From: Alteromonas sp. V450
Lineage (GTDB): Bacteria; Pseudomonadota; Gammaproteobacteria; Enterobacterales; Alteromonadaceae
Length of the DNA: 64,000 nucleotides
Assembly (NCBI RefSeq): GCF_001885075.1
Contig: NZ_MODU01000004.1
Span: 496,001-560,000 of the forward strand
Direction of reading: 5' to 3'
The position numbers were made by a program, and so were the translations under genes. This document shows positions 26,238 to 33,488 of this stretch, piece by piece; position 1 is the stretch's first letter; each line of letters opens with the position of its first letter. The notes under the pieces are model-generated. The model did not search any database and was not told the origin of the DNA. It worked only from the letters and a program-made list of their open reading frames with translations.

Positions 26238-26271
26238 ACATAAAGCGATGAAGTGTGTCATTGCAACGTGA

Positions 26272-26865
26272 TTAATGTACTTGCTCGGCTGGCCATCGTC
26301 CTTTCAAGTCTGATAACACCTTTTCTATCATCGCGTTAACTGTTTTAACGTCATCGTTCATAACTGCAAAGGCGCGCATGCCTACGAATTGATTCTGTAA
26401 CCAGTCAGCGGCAAAGGCAACAGGGGTTGTTTGCGGTATTTCGCTCGCATCTATTGCCGCGTTTATTATATCTACAAAACACAATTTAAGCTTGTTCATG
26501 CTTTCAATTACCACCGCACTTGCAGCGTCGCCAATAACATCAAGCTCTGCAATTGATCTAACTAACAAACACTGTCGCATGTAACGTTGTTCATTGGGGC
26601 TAATTAAAGCATTCTGGAAAAAATCTTTTAGTGCCAACATAGGAGAGTCCGCTAAAGCAACACGCTTTAGTTTTGCCTCGCTATTAGCTGCGTAGTGCTC
26701 AATAACTTTTTTAAAAAGTCCTTCCTTGCTTTGGAATTTCGCATAGATACTTCCGGGACGCATATCTAGTGCTTGCTGTATGTCGCGCATACCTGCAGCT
26801 TGAAAGCCACGTTGCCAAAATAATGTGGTTGCTTTTTCAATAACGTCAGTTTCATTATATTTCAT
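26272..26865 (-). CDS. TetR family transcriptional regulator
   Basis: A 197-residue repressor with an N-terminal helix-turn-helix (VIEKATTLFWQRGFQAAGMRDIQQALDMRPGSIYAKFQSKEGLF) and a ligand-binding C-terminal domain. It is divergent from the AhpD-like gene at 27017. Two perfect 16-bp palindromes in the shared promoter region are its likely operators, which suggests autoregulation and control of that neighbour. The start MKYNETD at 26865 fits the family and leaves the operators outside the coding region; a longer reading to 26907 would run over one operator. Confidence 0.9.
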   Translation of the reverse strand: MKYNETDVIEKATTLFWQRGFQAAGMRDIQQALDMRPGSIYAKFQSKEGLFKKVIEHYAANSEAKLKRVALADSPMLALKDFFQNALISPNEQRYMRQCLLVRSIAELDVIGDAASAVVIESMNKLKLCFVDIINAAIDASEIPQTTPVAFAADWLQNQFVGMRAFAVMNDDVKTVNAMIEKVLSDLKGRWPAEQVH

Positions 26866-26891
26866 AACCGAATACCTTATGCGCGATTGCT

Positions 26892-26907
26892 TTGAACATA
26901 TGTTCAA
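26892..26907. promoter_or_regulatory. TetR operator candidate 1
   Basis: Perfect 16-bp palindrome TTGAACATATGTTCAA, located 27 bases upstream of the TetR start. It shares both half-sites (TTGAAC and GTTCAA) with the second palindrome at 26915; the centres are 23 bp apart. Confidence 0.8.
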
Positions 26908-26914
26908 TTATCGC

Positions 26915-26930
26915 TTGAACGATCGTTCAA
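26915..26930. promoter_or_regulatory. TetR operator candidate 2
   Basis: Perfect 16-bp palindrome TTGAACGATCGTTCAA. The outer half-sites match operator 1 exactly while the central four bases differ, which points to recognition of the half-sites by a dimeric regulator. Confidence 0.8.
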
Positions 26931-27016
26931 GTAAACCTATTATTCTCCTGACTAATAAAGTTGAAGACAACGCTTGGCTTTTCTTCACACTTCGAATTCA
27001 TTTACAGGAGAGTGAT

Positions 27017-27574
27017 ATGAGCGAATTTACATTACATACAAAAGATACTGCGCCAGAAGCTTCTAAAGCTTTGCTTGATAACTCACAGGCAGCATTTGGC
27101 ATGATCCCGAATCTTCATGCAGTTATGGCAGAAGCGCCAACGCTTCTTGAGGGGTATCAGGTTTTACACAAGCTTGCACAAGAAACATCATTTAATGCCG
27201 AAGAGCTTACCGTGGTATGGCAGGCTGTAAACGTTGAGCATGCTTGCCATTATTGTGTACCAGCACACACAGGTATTGCGAAAAGCATGAAGGTTAGCGA
27301 TGACCTTATAGAGCAACTACGCAATGATGAAACGCTGAGCGATGCTAAGTTAAATACTCTAAAGAACACTGTCCTTGCGGTTACACGTGGACGAGGAAAC
27401 GTGGATAAAAGTACGCTTAATGCATTTTACGAGGCAGGGTACGAGCATAAGCAGTTGCTTGAAATTATTTTGATTTTAGCGCAGAAAGTAATGAGTAACT
27501 ACACAAACCATTTGGCGGATACGCCAGTTGACGAACCGTTCAAAAAGTTTGATTGGAAACCAGCGAAAGGCTAA
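27017..27574 (+). CDS. AhpD-like / carboxymuconolactone decarboxylase family protein
   Basis: A 185-residue all-helical protein with the family core EHACHYCVPAHTGIAKSM, in which a Cys-x-x-Cys-like pair (CHYC) and the following His resemble the AhpD peroxidase active site. The role is probably thiol-dependent peroxide or small-molecule detoxification; the substrate is unknown. CAGGAG lies 6 bases before the ATG at 27017. Control by the divergent TetR protein is likely because of the paired operators upstream. Confidence 0.85.
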   Translation: MSEFTLHTKDTAPEASKALLDNSQAAFGMIPNLHAVMAEAPTLLEGYQVLHKLAQETSFNAEELTVVWQAVNVEHACHYCVPAHTGIAKSMKVSDDLIEQLRNDETLSDAKLNTLKNTVLAVTRGRGNVDKSTLNAFYEAGYEHKQLLEIILILAQKVMSNYTNHLADTPVDEPFKKFDWKPAKG

Positions 27575-27609
27575 GTATATTGTTGTTACAGTCGCTTATA
27601 ACGTCGTGA

Positions 27610-28575
27610 TTAACTTTGTTTACCTAGATTGCCAAGGGCTAAAAAGTCCTTGGCTTTTTTATCAAATTCAGTAGACCAAGCTGACGGAATAGCCGTTTTA
27701 ACGTCGTTTAATATCGCTTCAGCAGGTGCTTTACTCTTGTTACCGGAGGCATAAGCGACGGTTGCCCACAGGTACGCCTTCGATATCAACGTCTCATGAT
27801 GGTTTGGGTAGCGCGAACTAAGTTCGTAATATAAAAGTGCAGTTGGCAGATATGCTGGTTCAAAATGTTGACTTGCTGCCGTCTCATACCAATAAGCCGC
27901 TGTGGCAATATCTTTACTTATCGTTAACCCTCGATCATAAAATTGTGCCAAATACCATGCCGCTTCTGGTTGATTCATTGGGTCTGACAATGAAAGAAGG
28001 TTGTAAGCCGCGGTATAATCTTTGGCTAACAGCGTGCCATGAAAATACCACTTAGCCAAAACAAGTGATGCATTGGTATTTCCCGAATTGGAGGACTGTA
28101 TAAGAAGCGCCACCGCATCTTTCTTGTCTTGCGGCGAGCCGTGTATTTGGATTTTAGCTATCTCAATTGAAGCGCTCAAAATACCCAAGCCTAAGGCTTT
28201 ATTAAACGCGTTTAACGCACTGCTCAAATCAGGAGTTTTCCACGTTGCATCTTGGTAGCACTCACCTAATTTAAAAGCTGCCATAGGAACATCAAGCTGT
28301 GCAGACTTTAAGTACCACTGGCAGGATGAAGCACGACTAACAGGCACACCCCAACCGTAGTCGTTGATTAACCCCAAAGTAAATTGGGCTAGGCCATTGC
28401 CTCGTGTTGCCGCGTCAGTAAAAGCGATAATTGCTTTGTCAAACTGTTCGTTTTGCAAATATTGCTGTGCTTGTGACAATTCCCCATTCCAGTCTGTCTG
28501 CGTATTATCTGCTAAAACCGGCATTGGAAATAGCCACAAGCTCAGTGTAACGGCTGCAATTTGGCAGAATTGCAT
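27610..28575 (-). CDS. Secreted Sel1-repeat protein
   Basis: A 321-residue protein with a signal peptide (ending MPVLA) and tandem Sel1-like helical repeats, seen as AQFTLGLINDYGWGVPVSRASSCQWYLKSAQ, AAFKLGECYQDA, ASLVLAKWYFHGTLLAKDYTAAYNLL and AAWYLAQFYDRGLTISKDIATAAYWYETAA. Such repeats bind proteins, often in the periplasm. It is the third gene of an operon with a collar-domain protein (2 bases upstream) and a sorted protein. It could be a periplasmic helper for those two, but no direct evidence shows this. Confidence 0.85.
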   Translation of the reverse strand: MQFCQIAAVTLSLWLFPMPVLADNTQTDWNGELSQAQQYLQNEQFDKAIIAFTDAATRGNGLAQFTLGLINDYGWGVPVSRASSCQWYLKSAQLDVPMAAFKLGECYQDATWKTPDLSSALNAFNKALGLGILSASIEIAKIQIHGSPQDKKDAVALLIQSSNSGNTNASLVLAKWYFHGTLLAKDYTAAYNLLSLSDPMNQPEAAWYLAQFYDRGLTISKDIATAAYWYETAASQHFEPAYLPTALLYYELSSRYPNHHETLISKAYLWATVAYASGNKSKAPAEAILNDVKTAIPSAWSTEFDKKAKDFLALGNLGKQS

Positions 28576-28577
28576 GG

Positions 28578-29288
28578 TTAACTTCTTGATGGGAATATTC
28601 CGTTTAGTACGATAACCTGGTACATACCAATGTACGGGTCTCGGATATTAACTGGCTGTCCTGTCCCAACAGATTGCTCGTTCACAGTAACATTGTGAGA
28701 AGATTCAACGTCAAGATTTAAAACAATACTATCAGCCGACATATCAACATTGGGAATGGCGTTGCTAAACTGCTCGCTTCTTCGTGGTGCATTAGACAGC
28801 ACCGCACCAGTTGGATCGGTAGTGGTTGAGCGTGCGGCTAAAGCTTTTAATATTGCACTGCTGCCACTTGTGTCATTCGTTGTGCTAATTTGAACTTGAA
28901 CACCGTGATTATGTGCAGGCATATTAAACGTTTGCAAAACAACGGTCTCGGCACCGCCTTTTTGCCCCCAACGAATGTCTTGCAATCCAGGCCCTCTGCC
29001 AACACCTACAATGCTCCTTCCTCTTGTGTCAGGTAATGCAAACGTCGTCCTGCCGTCGCCGCCATAAGTTGTGCCGAGTAATGAAAAAAGCGCTGTATAT
29101 TGCGCAATGGGTAAAAGTTGCCCTTGAGTTAATGCAGTGCCGCGCGGCGCAAAGTTAAATCCTACGGTACATACCTCACCAATGTATGCATCGCTACCAC
29201 ATGCAAAGGTTTTGCTTGGAATAAAAGCGGTAATCAGCGCTGTTAACAGTGCAGTGTTTATTAAAGGTTTGTTGAGCTTGAAAGACAT
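28578..29288 (-). CDS. Secreted protein with phage tail-collar (Mdp-type) domain
   Basis: A 236-residue protein with a signal peptide (TALLTALITAFIPSKTFA) directly followed by a tail-collar domain: YIGEVCTVGFNFAPRG, GQLLPIAQYTALFSLLGTTYGGDGRTTFALPDTRGRSIVG and MPAHNHGVQV. Collar domains of this type occur in tail fibres and in free-standing bacterial Mdp proteins. No other phage gene is nearby, and a Sec signal is unusual for phage tails, so I read it as a secreted host protein. It sits between the sorted-protein gene (4 bases upstream) and the Sel1 gene. Confidence 0.85.
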   Translation of the reverse strand: MSFKLNKPLINTALLTALITAFIPSKTFACGSDAYIGEVCTVGFNFAPRGTALTQGQLLPIAQYTALFSLLGTTYGGDGRTTFALPDTRGRSIVGVGRGPGLQDIRWGQKGGAETVVLQTFNMPAHNHGVQVQISTTNDTSGSSAILKALAARSTTTDPTGAVLSNAPRRSEQFSNAIPNVDMSADSIVLNLDVESSHNVTVNEQSVGTGQPVNIRDPYIGMYQVIVLNGIFPSRS

Positions 29289-29292
29289 AGTG

Positions 29293-30117
29293 TTACCTTT
29301 TGCGTTTTAGTTGCATTTTAAAAAGTACTGTTAACAGCCCAATACACAGCACTATGAAAGTGTTTGGTGCGTTTACCGGCGAAGGGTCTTGAAGTTTTTC
29401 AGCGCTGTTTAAACCTATAGATAATATCGCCGTCCCAGCGGCAAAATCTCCGTCGACATAAGCGCCTAAAGACGTTGTAATTTGACTTTCAAGGAAAAGA
29501 GACTGACCTGGGGTAATAAGTACGTTAATGCTAACACCACCGCGCTCATTCATTGGCCCACCAAAATCAAGGAGATCTTGGTCGTTTCTGTAATTACCAA
29601 ATGTAGTGTCAGACGAAATATCTAAAAACCACAGGTCAGTCAAATCGTTAATAAAATCCATTTCAATATCCGAATATGCATCATCACCTCCTGCTTCAAG
29701 CGCGACGCTATAAGCGATATTAAAAGTAAGTAAATAAGTATCAATAAGCGACGTGTTCTTTATGTCGAAGAAGGCATCAAAACCAAAGCCGGGTAGAATC
29801 GATTCATCAACTTGGCTGTCATTACTTACTTGCGTTCTAGAATCAATGGAAAATCCATCGTTCAAGTCTGTCAACACGGAAGAAACTCCGCTTGAGGGTG
29901 TACTTTGCGTACCGTCAACACTGAAACCATCGAATACGCCACCAACAATTACACCAGCACTGGCGATTTGTGTGCCGTTACCCTCAATTTCTCCACCCGG
30001 GCTATCGTCGAAATTAACTGAGACTACTACGTCGAGGTCTGAGGGTATAAGGGCAGCATTTGCGCCCACACCCCATAGAAGTAGAAGTGCTAACGCGAGT
30101 TTGGCTTTAGTTCCCAT
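29293..30117 (-). CDS. Secreted protein with variant PEP-CTERM sorting tag (2 of 4)
   Basis: A 274-residue protein with a signal peptide (KLALALLLLWGVGANAA), a beta-rich, Asp/Ser-rich body without a known catalytic motif, and a C-terminal tag formed by VNAPNTFIVL, a hydrophobic helix and KMQLKRKR. The tag has the layout of PEP-CTERM but lacks the Glu. It heads an operon with the collar and Sel1 genes. Upstream are a sigma-54-like promoter (30168) and the shared GTGT-N9-TGAC element (30256). Its function is unknown; surface or matrix location is inferred. Confidence 0.8.
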   Translation of the reverse strand: MGTKAKLALALLLLWGVGANAALIPSDLDVVVSVNFDDSPGGEIEGNGTQIASAGVIVGGVFDGFSVDGTQSTPSSGVSSVLTDLNDGFSIDSRTQVSNDSQVDESILPGFGFDAFFDIKNTSLIDTYLLTFNIAYSVALEAGGDDAYSDIEMDFINDLTDLWFLDISSDTTFGNYRNDQDLLDFGGPMNERGGVSINVLITPGQSLFLESQITTSLGAYVDGDFAAGTAILSIGLNSAEKLQDPSPVNAPNTFIVLCIGLLTVLFKMQLKRKR

Positions 30118-30167
30118 GGTATTATCCCTAATAGCAGTTGTGTGTTTTTTGGCCTGTATATTTATTA

Positions 30168-30183
30168 AGCATCTTATAAGCCA
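30168..30183 (-). promoter_or_regulatory. Sigma-54-like -24/-12 promoter
   Basis: The minus strand reads TGGCTTATAAGATGCT, with correct GG-N10-GC spacing and the GGC and TGCT cores shared by all four sorted-protein promoters. It is 50 bases before the start of the gene at 30117. Confidence 0.55.
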
Positions 30184-30255
30184 CTATTTAAAATTGCTTA
30201 AGGTTCGGCAGCTTACGAAAGGAACATCTTTTTTTACGGCAAATGTAAACAGAAT

Positions 30256-30272
30256 GTGTAAAAAATGTTGAC
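30256..30272 (+). promoter_or_regulatory. Shared upstream element GTGT-N9-TGAC (site b)
   Basis: The element and its surroundings (GTGTAAAAAATGTTGACGGC) are nearly identical to site a at 20932 (GTGTAAAAAATATTGACGTC). It is 73 bases upstream of the -24 side of the promoter at 30168. Confidence 0.6.
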
Positions 30273-30330
30273 GGCATAGAGTGCGAGATTGTGGCTAATA
30301 ACATTACTGCGATTTGTTGAAATTAGAAGT

Positions 30331-30347
30331 GTCAGGTTTTTTAACAC
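30331..30347 (-). promoter_or_regulatory. Shared upstream element GTGT-N9-TGAC (site c)
   Basis: On the minus strand it reads GTGT, TAAAAAACC, TGAC, followed by AC, so it is also the palindrome GTGT-N11-ACAC. It lies 61 bases upstream of the plus-strand promoter at 30408 and has the same orientation relative to its promoter as sites a, b and d. Confidence 0.6.
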
Positions 30348-30407
30348 TGAATCGCGTGGCTATTGTGTTAAATTGTTAACGCTATGAAATGAATGCGTTT
30401 TTTACAG

Positions 30408-30423
30408 CGGCCTGTATTTTGCT
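30408..30423 (+). promoter_or_regulatory. Sigma-54-like -24/-12 promoter
   Basis: The plus strand reads CGGCCTGTATTTTGCT, with GG-N10-GC spacing and a good -12 half (TTTTGCT). It precedes the metalloprotease gene by about 114 bases, implying a leader of roughly 100 bases. Confidence 0.55.
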
Positions 30424-30536
30424 TACAGAATTTTACTGACTACTTATTCAATGAATGTTGATAGATGTAGTAAAAGGTATGCTGCAGACACTTGCATGTG
30501 CTTCGCCCCCTTATTATTAAATTTAACGGAAATATC

Positions 30537-31310
30537 ATGAAAAACGTTAAGATTTTCTTTTTCTTTTTGCTCTTATGCTCATCGTGCAAAACCCATGCGG
30601 GTTTAATAAATATAGAAATTGTGAATAAAGGAGGTTTGTCAGCATCACAAGCAAGTTTATACGACTCTGCCGTAAACTTTTGGGAGTCTTTTCTTATTGG
30701 CACGCAAGAAGATATCGACGTAAATTTACAAATTATTGCCCAAGGTTTATCCATTGACGGCGTGGGAAATATTTTAGGGCAGGCTGGCCCGCGTCAGGGG
30801 ATATTTCATTCAAACGGTGTATACGTAACTTTAGGTGTCATGGAGTTTGATACTGCAGATTTAAACGCTTATGAACAGGCGGGTTTGCTTTTCGATATTA
30901 TTGTGCATGAAATGGGGCATGTTATAGGGTTTGGAACGATATGGTCGTTCTTTAACGGCTTGTATGAAGATGGTACAGGGGAGTATAACGGGAAATATGC
31001 GCTGGAAGCTTATCGTGAAGAATTTGATGCTAGTGCCACCTTTGTACCGGTTGATATCGTCAGTGGGCCAGGGACAAGAGACGGCCACTGGGCTGAAGAC
31101 TGGGCAGGCCCACAAAGTGACTTACTTACTGGGTTCTTAGAGGGGCCGACAACAATTAGTAACACTACATTGGCCTCTTTCGCCGACATCGGCTACGTAG
31201 TTCAACTTCCTAACGGTAAAATTATAGGGCGGGTAAATGCCCCCACTATGCTAAGTATGTTCATTTTATTTTCCTTTTTTGCTATTCGTCGGCGTAAACT
31301 CAAACTGTAA
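30537..31310 (+). CDS. Leishmanolysin-like zinc metalloprotease with variant sorting tag (3 of 4)
   Basis: A 257-residue secreted protein. The zinc site HEMGHVIGFGTIW (HExxH-x2-G) sits in a context typical of bacterial M8-like proteases: GNILGQAGPR, LGVMEFDTADL, the later GPGTRDGHWAED and a third possible ligand. The N-terminal signal is hydrophobic and ends CSSCKTHAG, so lipid modification is conceivable. The C-terminus is VNAPTMLSMF, a hydrophobic helix and IRRRKLKL, a PEP-CTERM-like tag. Start 30537 has ACGGAAA upstream. The gene is divergent from sorted protein 2. Confidence 0.85.
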   Translation: MKNVKIFFFFLLLCSSCKTHAGLINIEIVNKGGLSASQASLYDSAVNFWESFLIGTQEDIDVNLQIIAQGLSIDGVGNILGQAGPRQGIFHSNGVYVTLGVMEFDTADLNAYEQAGLLFDIIVHEMGHVIGFGTIWSFFNGLYEDGTGEYNGKYALEAYREEFDASATFVPVDIVSGPGTRDGHWAEDWAGPQSDLLTGFLEGPTTISNTTLASFADIGYVVQLPNGKIIGRVNAPTMLSMFILFSFFAIRRRKLKL

Positions 31311-31327
31311 GTGGCGCCCTTTGGTCA

Positions 31328-31356
31328 TTGAAATGTATATACATCTGTAATACATT
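31328..31356 (+). promoter_or_regulatory. Sigma-70-type promoter with embedded palindrome
   Basis: TTGAAA and TACATT are separated by 17 bases. The spacer contains a perfect 12-bp palindrome, ATGTATATACAT (31333-31344), and a further TGTAAT half-site next to it. A repressor bound there would block the promoter. The next gene encodes a small ribbon-helix-helix-like protein, which makes autorepression plausible. Confidence 0.5.
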
Positions 31357-31394
31357 CGCTATACGGACCGTGTTGTTATGCCAGTAGGCAGTGT

Positions 31395-31568
31395 ATGTCT
31401 GATAAGAGAAGTAAAAAGAAGAAAAAGAATAGTCAAATGATTATTCGGATTAACGACGAAGAGCGCGCCCAATTTATAGACTTGTGTGAAACGCTTGATA
31501 CGTCGGCCGCCCGAGAAGTAAGGCGCTTTATCAGAGAGTTCATTGAAAAGCATGAAAGTGCGCAGTAA
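31395..31568 (+). CDS. Small ribbon-helix-helix-like protein
   Basis: A 57-residue product with a Lys-rich N-terminus (DKRSKKKKKNS), a short strand (QMIIRINDEERA) and two helices (QFIDLCETLDTSAAREVRRFIREFIEKHE). This pattern fits MetJ/Arc-type ribbon-helix-helix DNA-binding proteins. It lies just downstream of a promoter containing a perfect palindrome. The ribosome site is weak (AGGCAG). The assignment rests on the sequence pattern alone. Confidence 0.6.
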   Translation: MSDKRSKKKKKNSQMIIRINDEERAQFIDLCETLDTSAAREVRRFIREFIEKHESAQ

Positions 31569-31610
31569 GCGGTTTCATTAAAGCGCTCCATAAACAATAA
31601 GGATTAAAGA

Positions 31611-31718
31611 ATGTCTAAGAAAAAAGAGCTTAAAAAAGAAATCAAAGTAACAAAAGCTAAAATTTCAAAGCAAGAAGGGAAGTTAAAAAAATTGAAGAAG
31701 AAGCTTAAAAAAGCCTAA
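31611..31718 (+). CDS. Very small Lys-rich helical protein
   Basis: A 35-residue product beginning MSKKKELKKEIKVTKAKISK and continuing as a Lys-rich helix with heptad-like Leu/Ile spacing. No family is recognised. It has a strong ribosome site (AAGGA, 7 bases before ATG) and an intrinsic terminator 17 bases after the stop, so it looks like a real gene in an operon with the ribbon-helix-helix-like protein. A nucleic-acid-binding or coiled-coil role is only a guess from composition. Confidence 0.6.
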   Translation: MSKKKELKKEIKVTKAKISKQEGKLKKLKKKLKKA

Positions 31719-31734
31719 GTATTCTTGTTCAAAT

Positions 31735-31775
31735 AAAGCCTTGGTTAGTTCACTTATTCTGCCAAGGCTTTTTTG
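31735..31775 (+). terminator. Intrinsic terminator after the two small genes
   Basis: AAAGCCTTGG and CCAAGGCTTT form a perfect 10-bp stem with a 17-base loop, followed by a T-rich run. It closes the operon of the genes at 31395 and 31611. The 266 bases from here to 32041 hold no gene that I can see. Confidence 0.85.
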
Positions 31776-32041
31776 TTTTAAATACTTCTTCAACAAGCTA
31801 AATCTTCGCCTTACGTTGAAAACTTAACTTCGTTCGTCTAAACAGTTTACCGATATGATTTACTGTGCTTTCGAAGCGTCTTGTCGCTATAGCCTATTGT
31901 GGAAATTTAGGTGAGCTGCCAATTTTCACTCTTATTTTTTCAACCACCTTCGCATAACCTTTCTCTTCAAACCTTGAAAAACGCTAAATGAGTGTTCATA
32001 TCGTATAGATCTTATTTCGCGATTTATAATAAGGAATAATT

Positions 32042-32662
32042 TTGGCACACACGCACTTTTATAAGCCTAGTGAAGGCCATGGTTTGGCGCACGACCCTTT
32101 TAATGCGATTATTGCACCACGCCCAATAGGTTGGATATCAACACAGTCAAAAGCTGGCGTACTCAATCTTGCGCCTTACAGTTTTTTCAACGCATTAAAC
32201 TATACGCCACCTATTATTGGTTTCTCTGTAGTGGGTAGTAAAAAAGATTCGTTAATTAATGTGCAGGAAACAGGAGAGTTCTGTTGGAATCTTGTGTCGG
32301 AAGACTTGGTCAATGCTATGAATACGACCAGTAAACCTCTAGCGCCGGATGAGAGTGAGTTTGAAGATGCTGGCCTTCAAACGGTAGAAAGTGAAGTGGT
32401 ACAAGTCCCGCGTGTAAAATCCAGCAAAGTGAGTATGGAGTGTAAACTTACACAAATAGTACAGCTTAGGTCAGCGTCCGGCGAAGACGTAAACAGTTGG
32501 TTTATTATGGGGGAAGTAGTAGGCGTACACATTGATAAATCACTTATCGAGAATGGCGTGTACAACACGTTGAAGAGCGCACCTGTTACTCGTGGTGGAG
32601 GGCGTGGCGATTACTACACGATATCTCAAGATAATTTTTTCGAACTACTAAGGCCTGAATAG
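32042..32662 (+). CDS. Flavin reductase-like FMN-binding split-barrel protein
   Basis: A 206-residue protein of the flavin reductase-like family. The N-terminal FNAIIAPRPIGWISTQSKAGVLNLAPYSFFNALNYTPPIIGFS is the characteristic FMN-binding segment, followed by KDSLINVQETGEFCWNLV. It may be an NAD(P)H:FMN reductase or an FMN-dependent oxidoreductase; the partner is unknown. The start is TTG at 32042 with AAGGA 6 bases upstream. The cupin gene follows 18 bases later, so the two are probably co-transcribed. Confidence 0.85.
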   Translation: MAHTHFYKPSEGHGLAHDPFNAIIAPRPIGWISTQSKAGVLNLAPYSFFNALNYTPPIIGFSVVGSKKDSLINVQETGEFCWNLVSEDLVNAMNTTSKPLAPDESEFEDAGLQTVESEVVQVPRVKSSKVSMECKLTQIVQLRSASGEDVNSWFIMGEVVGVHIDKSLIENGVYNTLKSAPVTRGGGRGDYYTISQDNFFELLRPE

Positions 32663-32680
32663 GGGGGGCAGGAAATCATA

Positions 32681-33337
32681 ATGTTGAATATGAATTTTGA
32701 TGAGCGCTTATCTATTCATACGCAAACCCTTGACTGGCAAGCCTCGCCATCATCAACGGTATGGCGTAAGCCATTAGAGCGTGAAGCAAAGGAGTCAGGC
32801 CATACAACCAGCGTAGTGAAGTATGAGGCGGGGGCAAGCTTCAAACAGCATAGGCATCCATACGGTGAAGAAATATTCGTCCTTGAGGGGGTATTTTCCG
32901 ACGAGCACGGCGACTATCCGGCGGGTACTTATTTACGCAACCCACCAGGCAGCAAGCACAGCCCATTTAGTAAAGAAGGCTGCGTGATCCTAGTTAAGTT
33001 AAACCAGTTTGATAAGCATGACTTAAGTGAAGTGCGTGTAAACACCAAAACAGCACAATGGCTTCAAGGTCAGGGCGGTTTACAAGTAATGCCGTTACAC
33101 AACTTTGAACATGAACATGTCGCGTTGGTCAAATGGCCTGTTGGTGAAGTATTTAAGCCTCACAAACATTTTGGTGGTGAAGAGATTTTCGTACTCTCTG
33201 GGACATTTAAAGATGAACATGGTGAATATCCGAAAGGTACATGGATAAGAAGCCCGCACATGAGCCAACATCATCCTTATGTCGATGAAGAAACTGTTAT
33301 TTGGGTGAAAACAGGGCACCTACCGGTGGCGCTTTAG
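32681..33337 (+). CDS. Double-cupin (ChrR-like) protein
   Basis: A 218-residue bicupin. Each half has the metal-binding cupin pattern: FKQHRHPYGEEIFVLEGVFSDEHGDYPAGTYLRNPPGSKHSP in the first, and FKPHKHFGGEEIFVLSGTFKDEHGEYPKGTWIRSP, ending in SQHHPY, in the second. The two halves are clearly an internal duplication. It resembles the ChrR C-terminal cupin family, but no zinc-binding anti-sigma part precedes it, so it is more likely an enzyme or sensor of unknown substrate. Confidence 0.85.
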   Translation: MLNMNFDERLSIHTQTLDWQASPSSTVWRKPLEREAKESGHTTSVVKYEAGASFKQHRHPYGEEIFVLEGVFSDEHGDYPAGTYLRNPPGSKHSPFSKEGCVILVKLNQFDKHDLSEVRVNTKTAQWLQGQGGLQVMPLHNFEHEHVALVKWPVGEVFKPHKHFGGEEIFVLSGTFKDEHGEYPKGTWIRSPHMSQHHPYVDEETVIWVKTGHLPVAL

Positions 33338-33415
33338 ATTACTATAAGTTGTTATAGCAGCACTATTGTGTGGTTTTTGTTTAAATAGCTAACTTTTAAG
33401 GTTTATCACCAGAAA

Positions 33416-33457
33416 CCAAAAACCAAAAACCAAAAAGGCTAACAACGGTTAGCCTTT
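33416..33457 (-). terminator. Intrinsic terminator of the alanine symporter gene
   Basis: AAAGGCTAAC-AACG-GTTAGCCTTT is a perfect 10-bp stem. On the minus strand it is followed by a T-rich run made of repeated GGTTTTT units, so it terminates the gene ending at 33489. It lies between two convergent genes. Confidence 0.85.
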
Positions 33458-33488
33458 CATAATAAAAATTAACGGAAACTTTGTGATC

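Noticed and set aside
28578-29288. Possible prophage remnant because of the tail-collar domain
   Set aside because: It has a Sec signal peptide and lies in an operon with a sorted protein and a Sel1 protein; no other phage gene, integrase or attachment site is visible.
33413-33436. AACCAAA repeats that might suggest a small repeat array
   Set aside because: They are three short A-rich units that form the T-run of the symporter terminator on the minus strand; no spacers or palindromic repeats.
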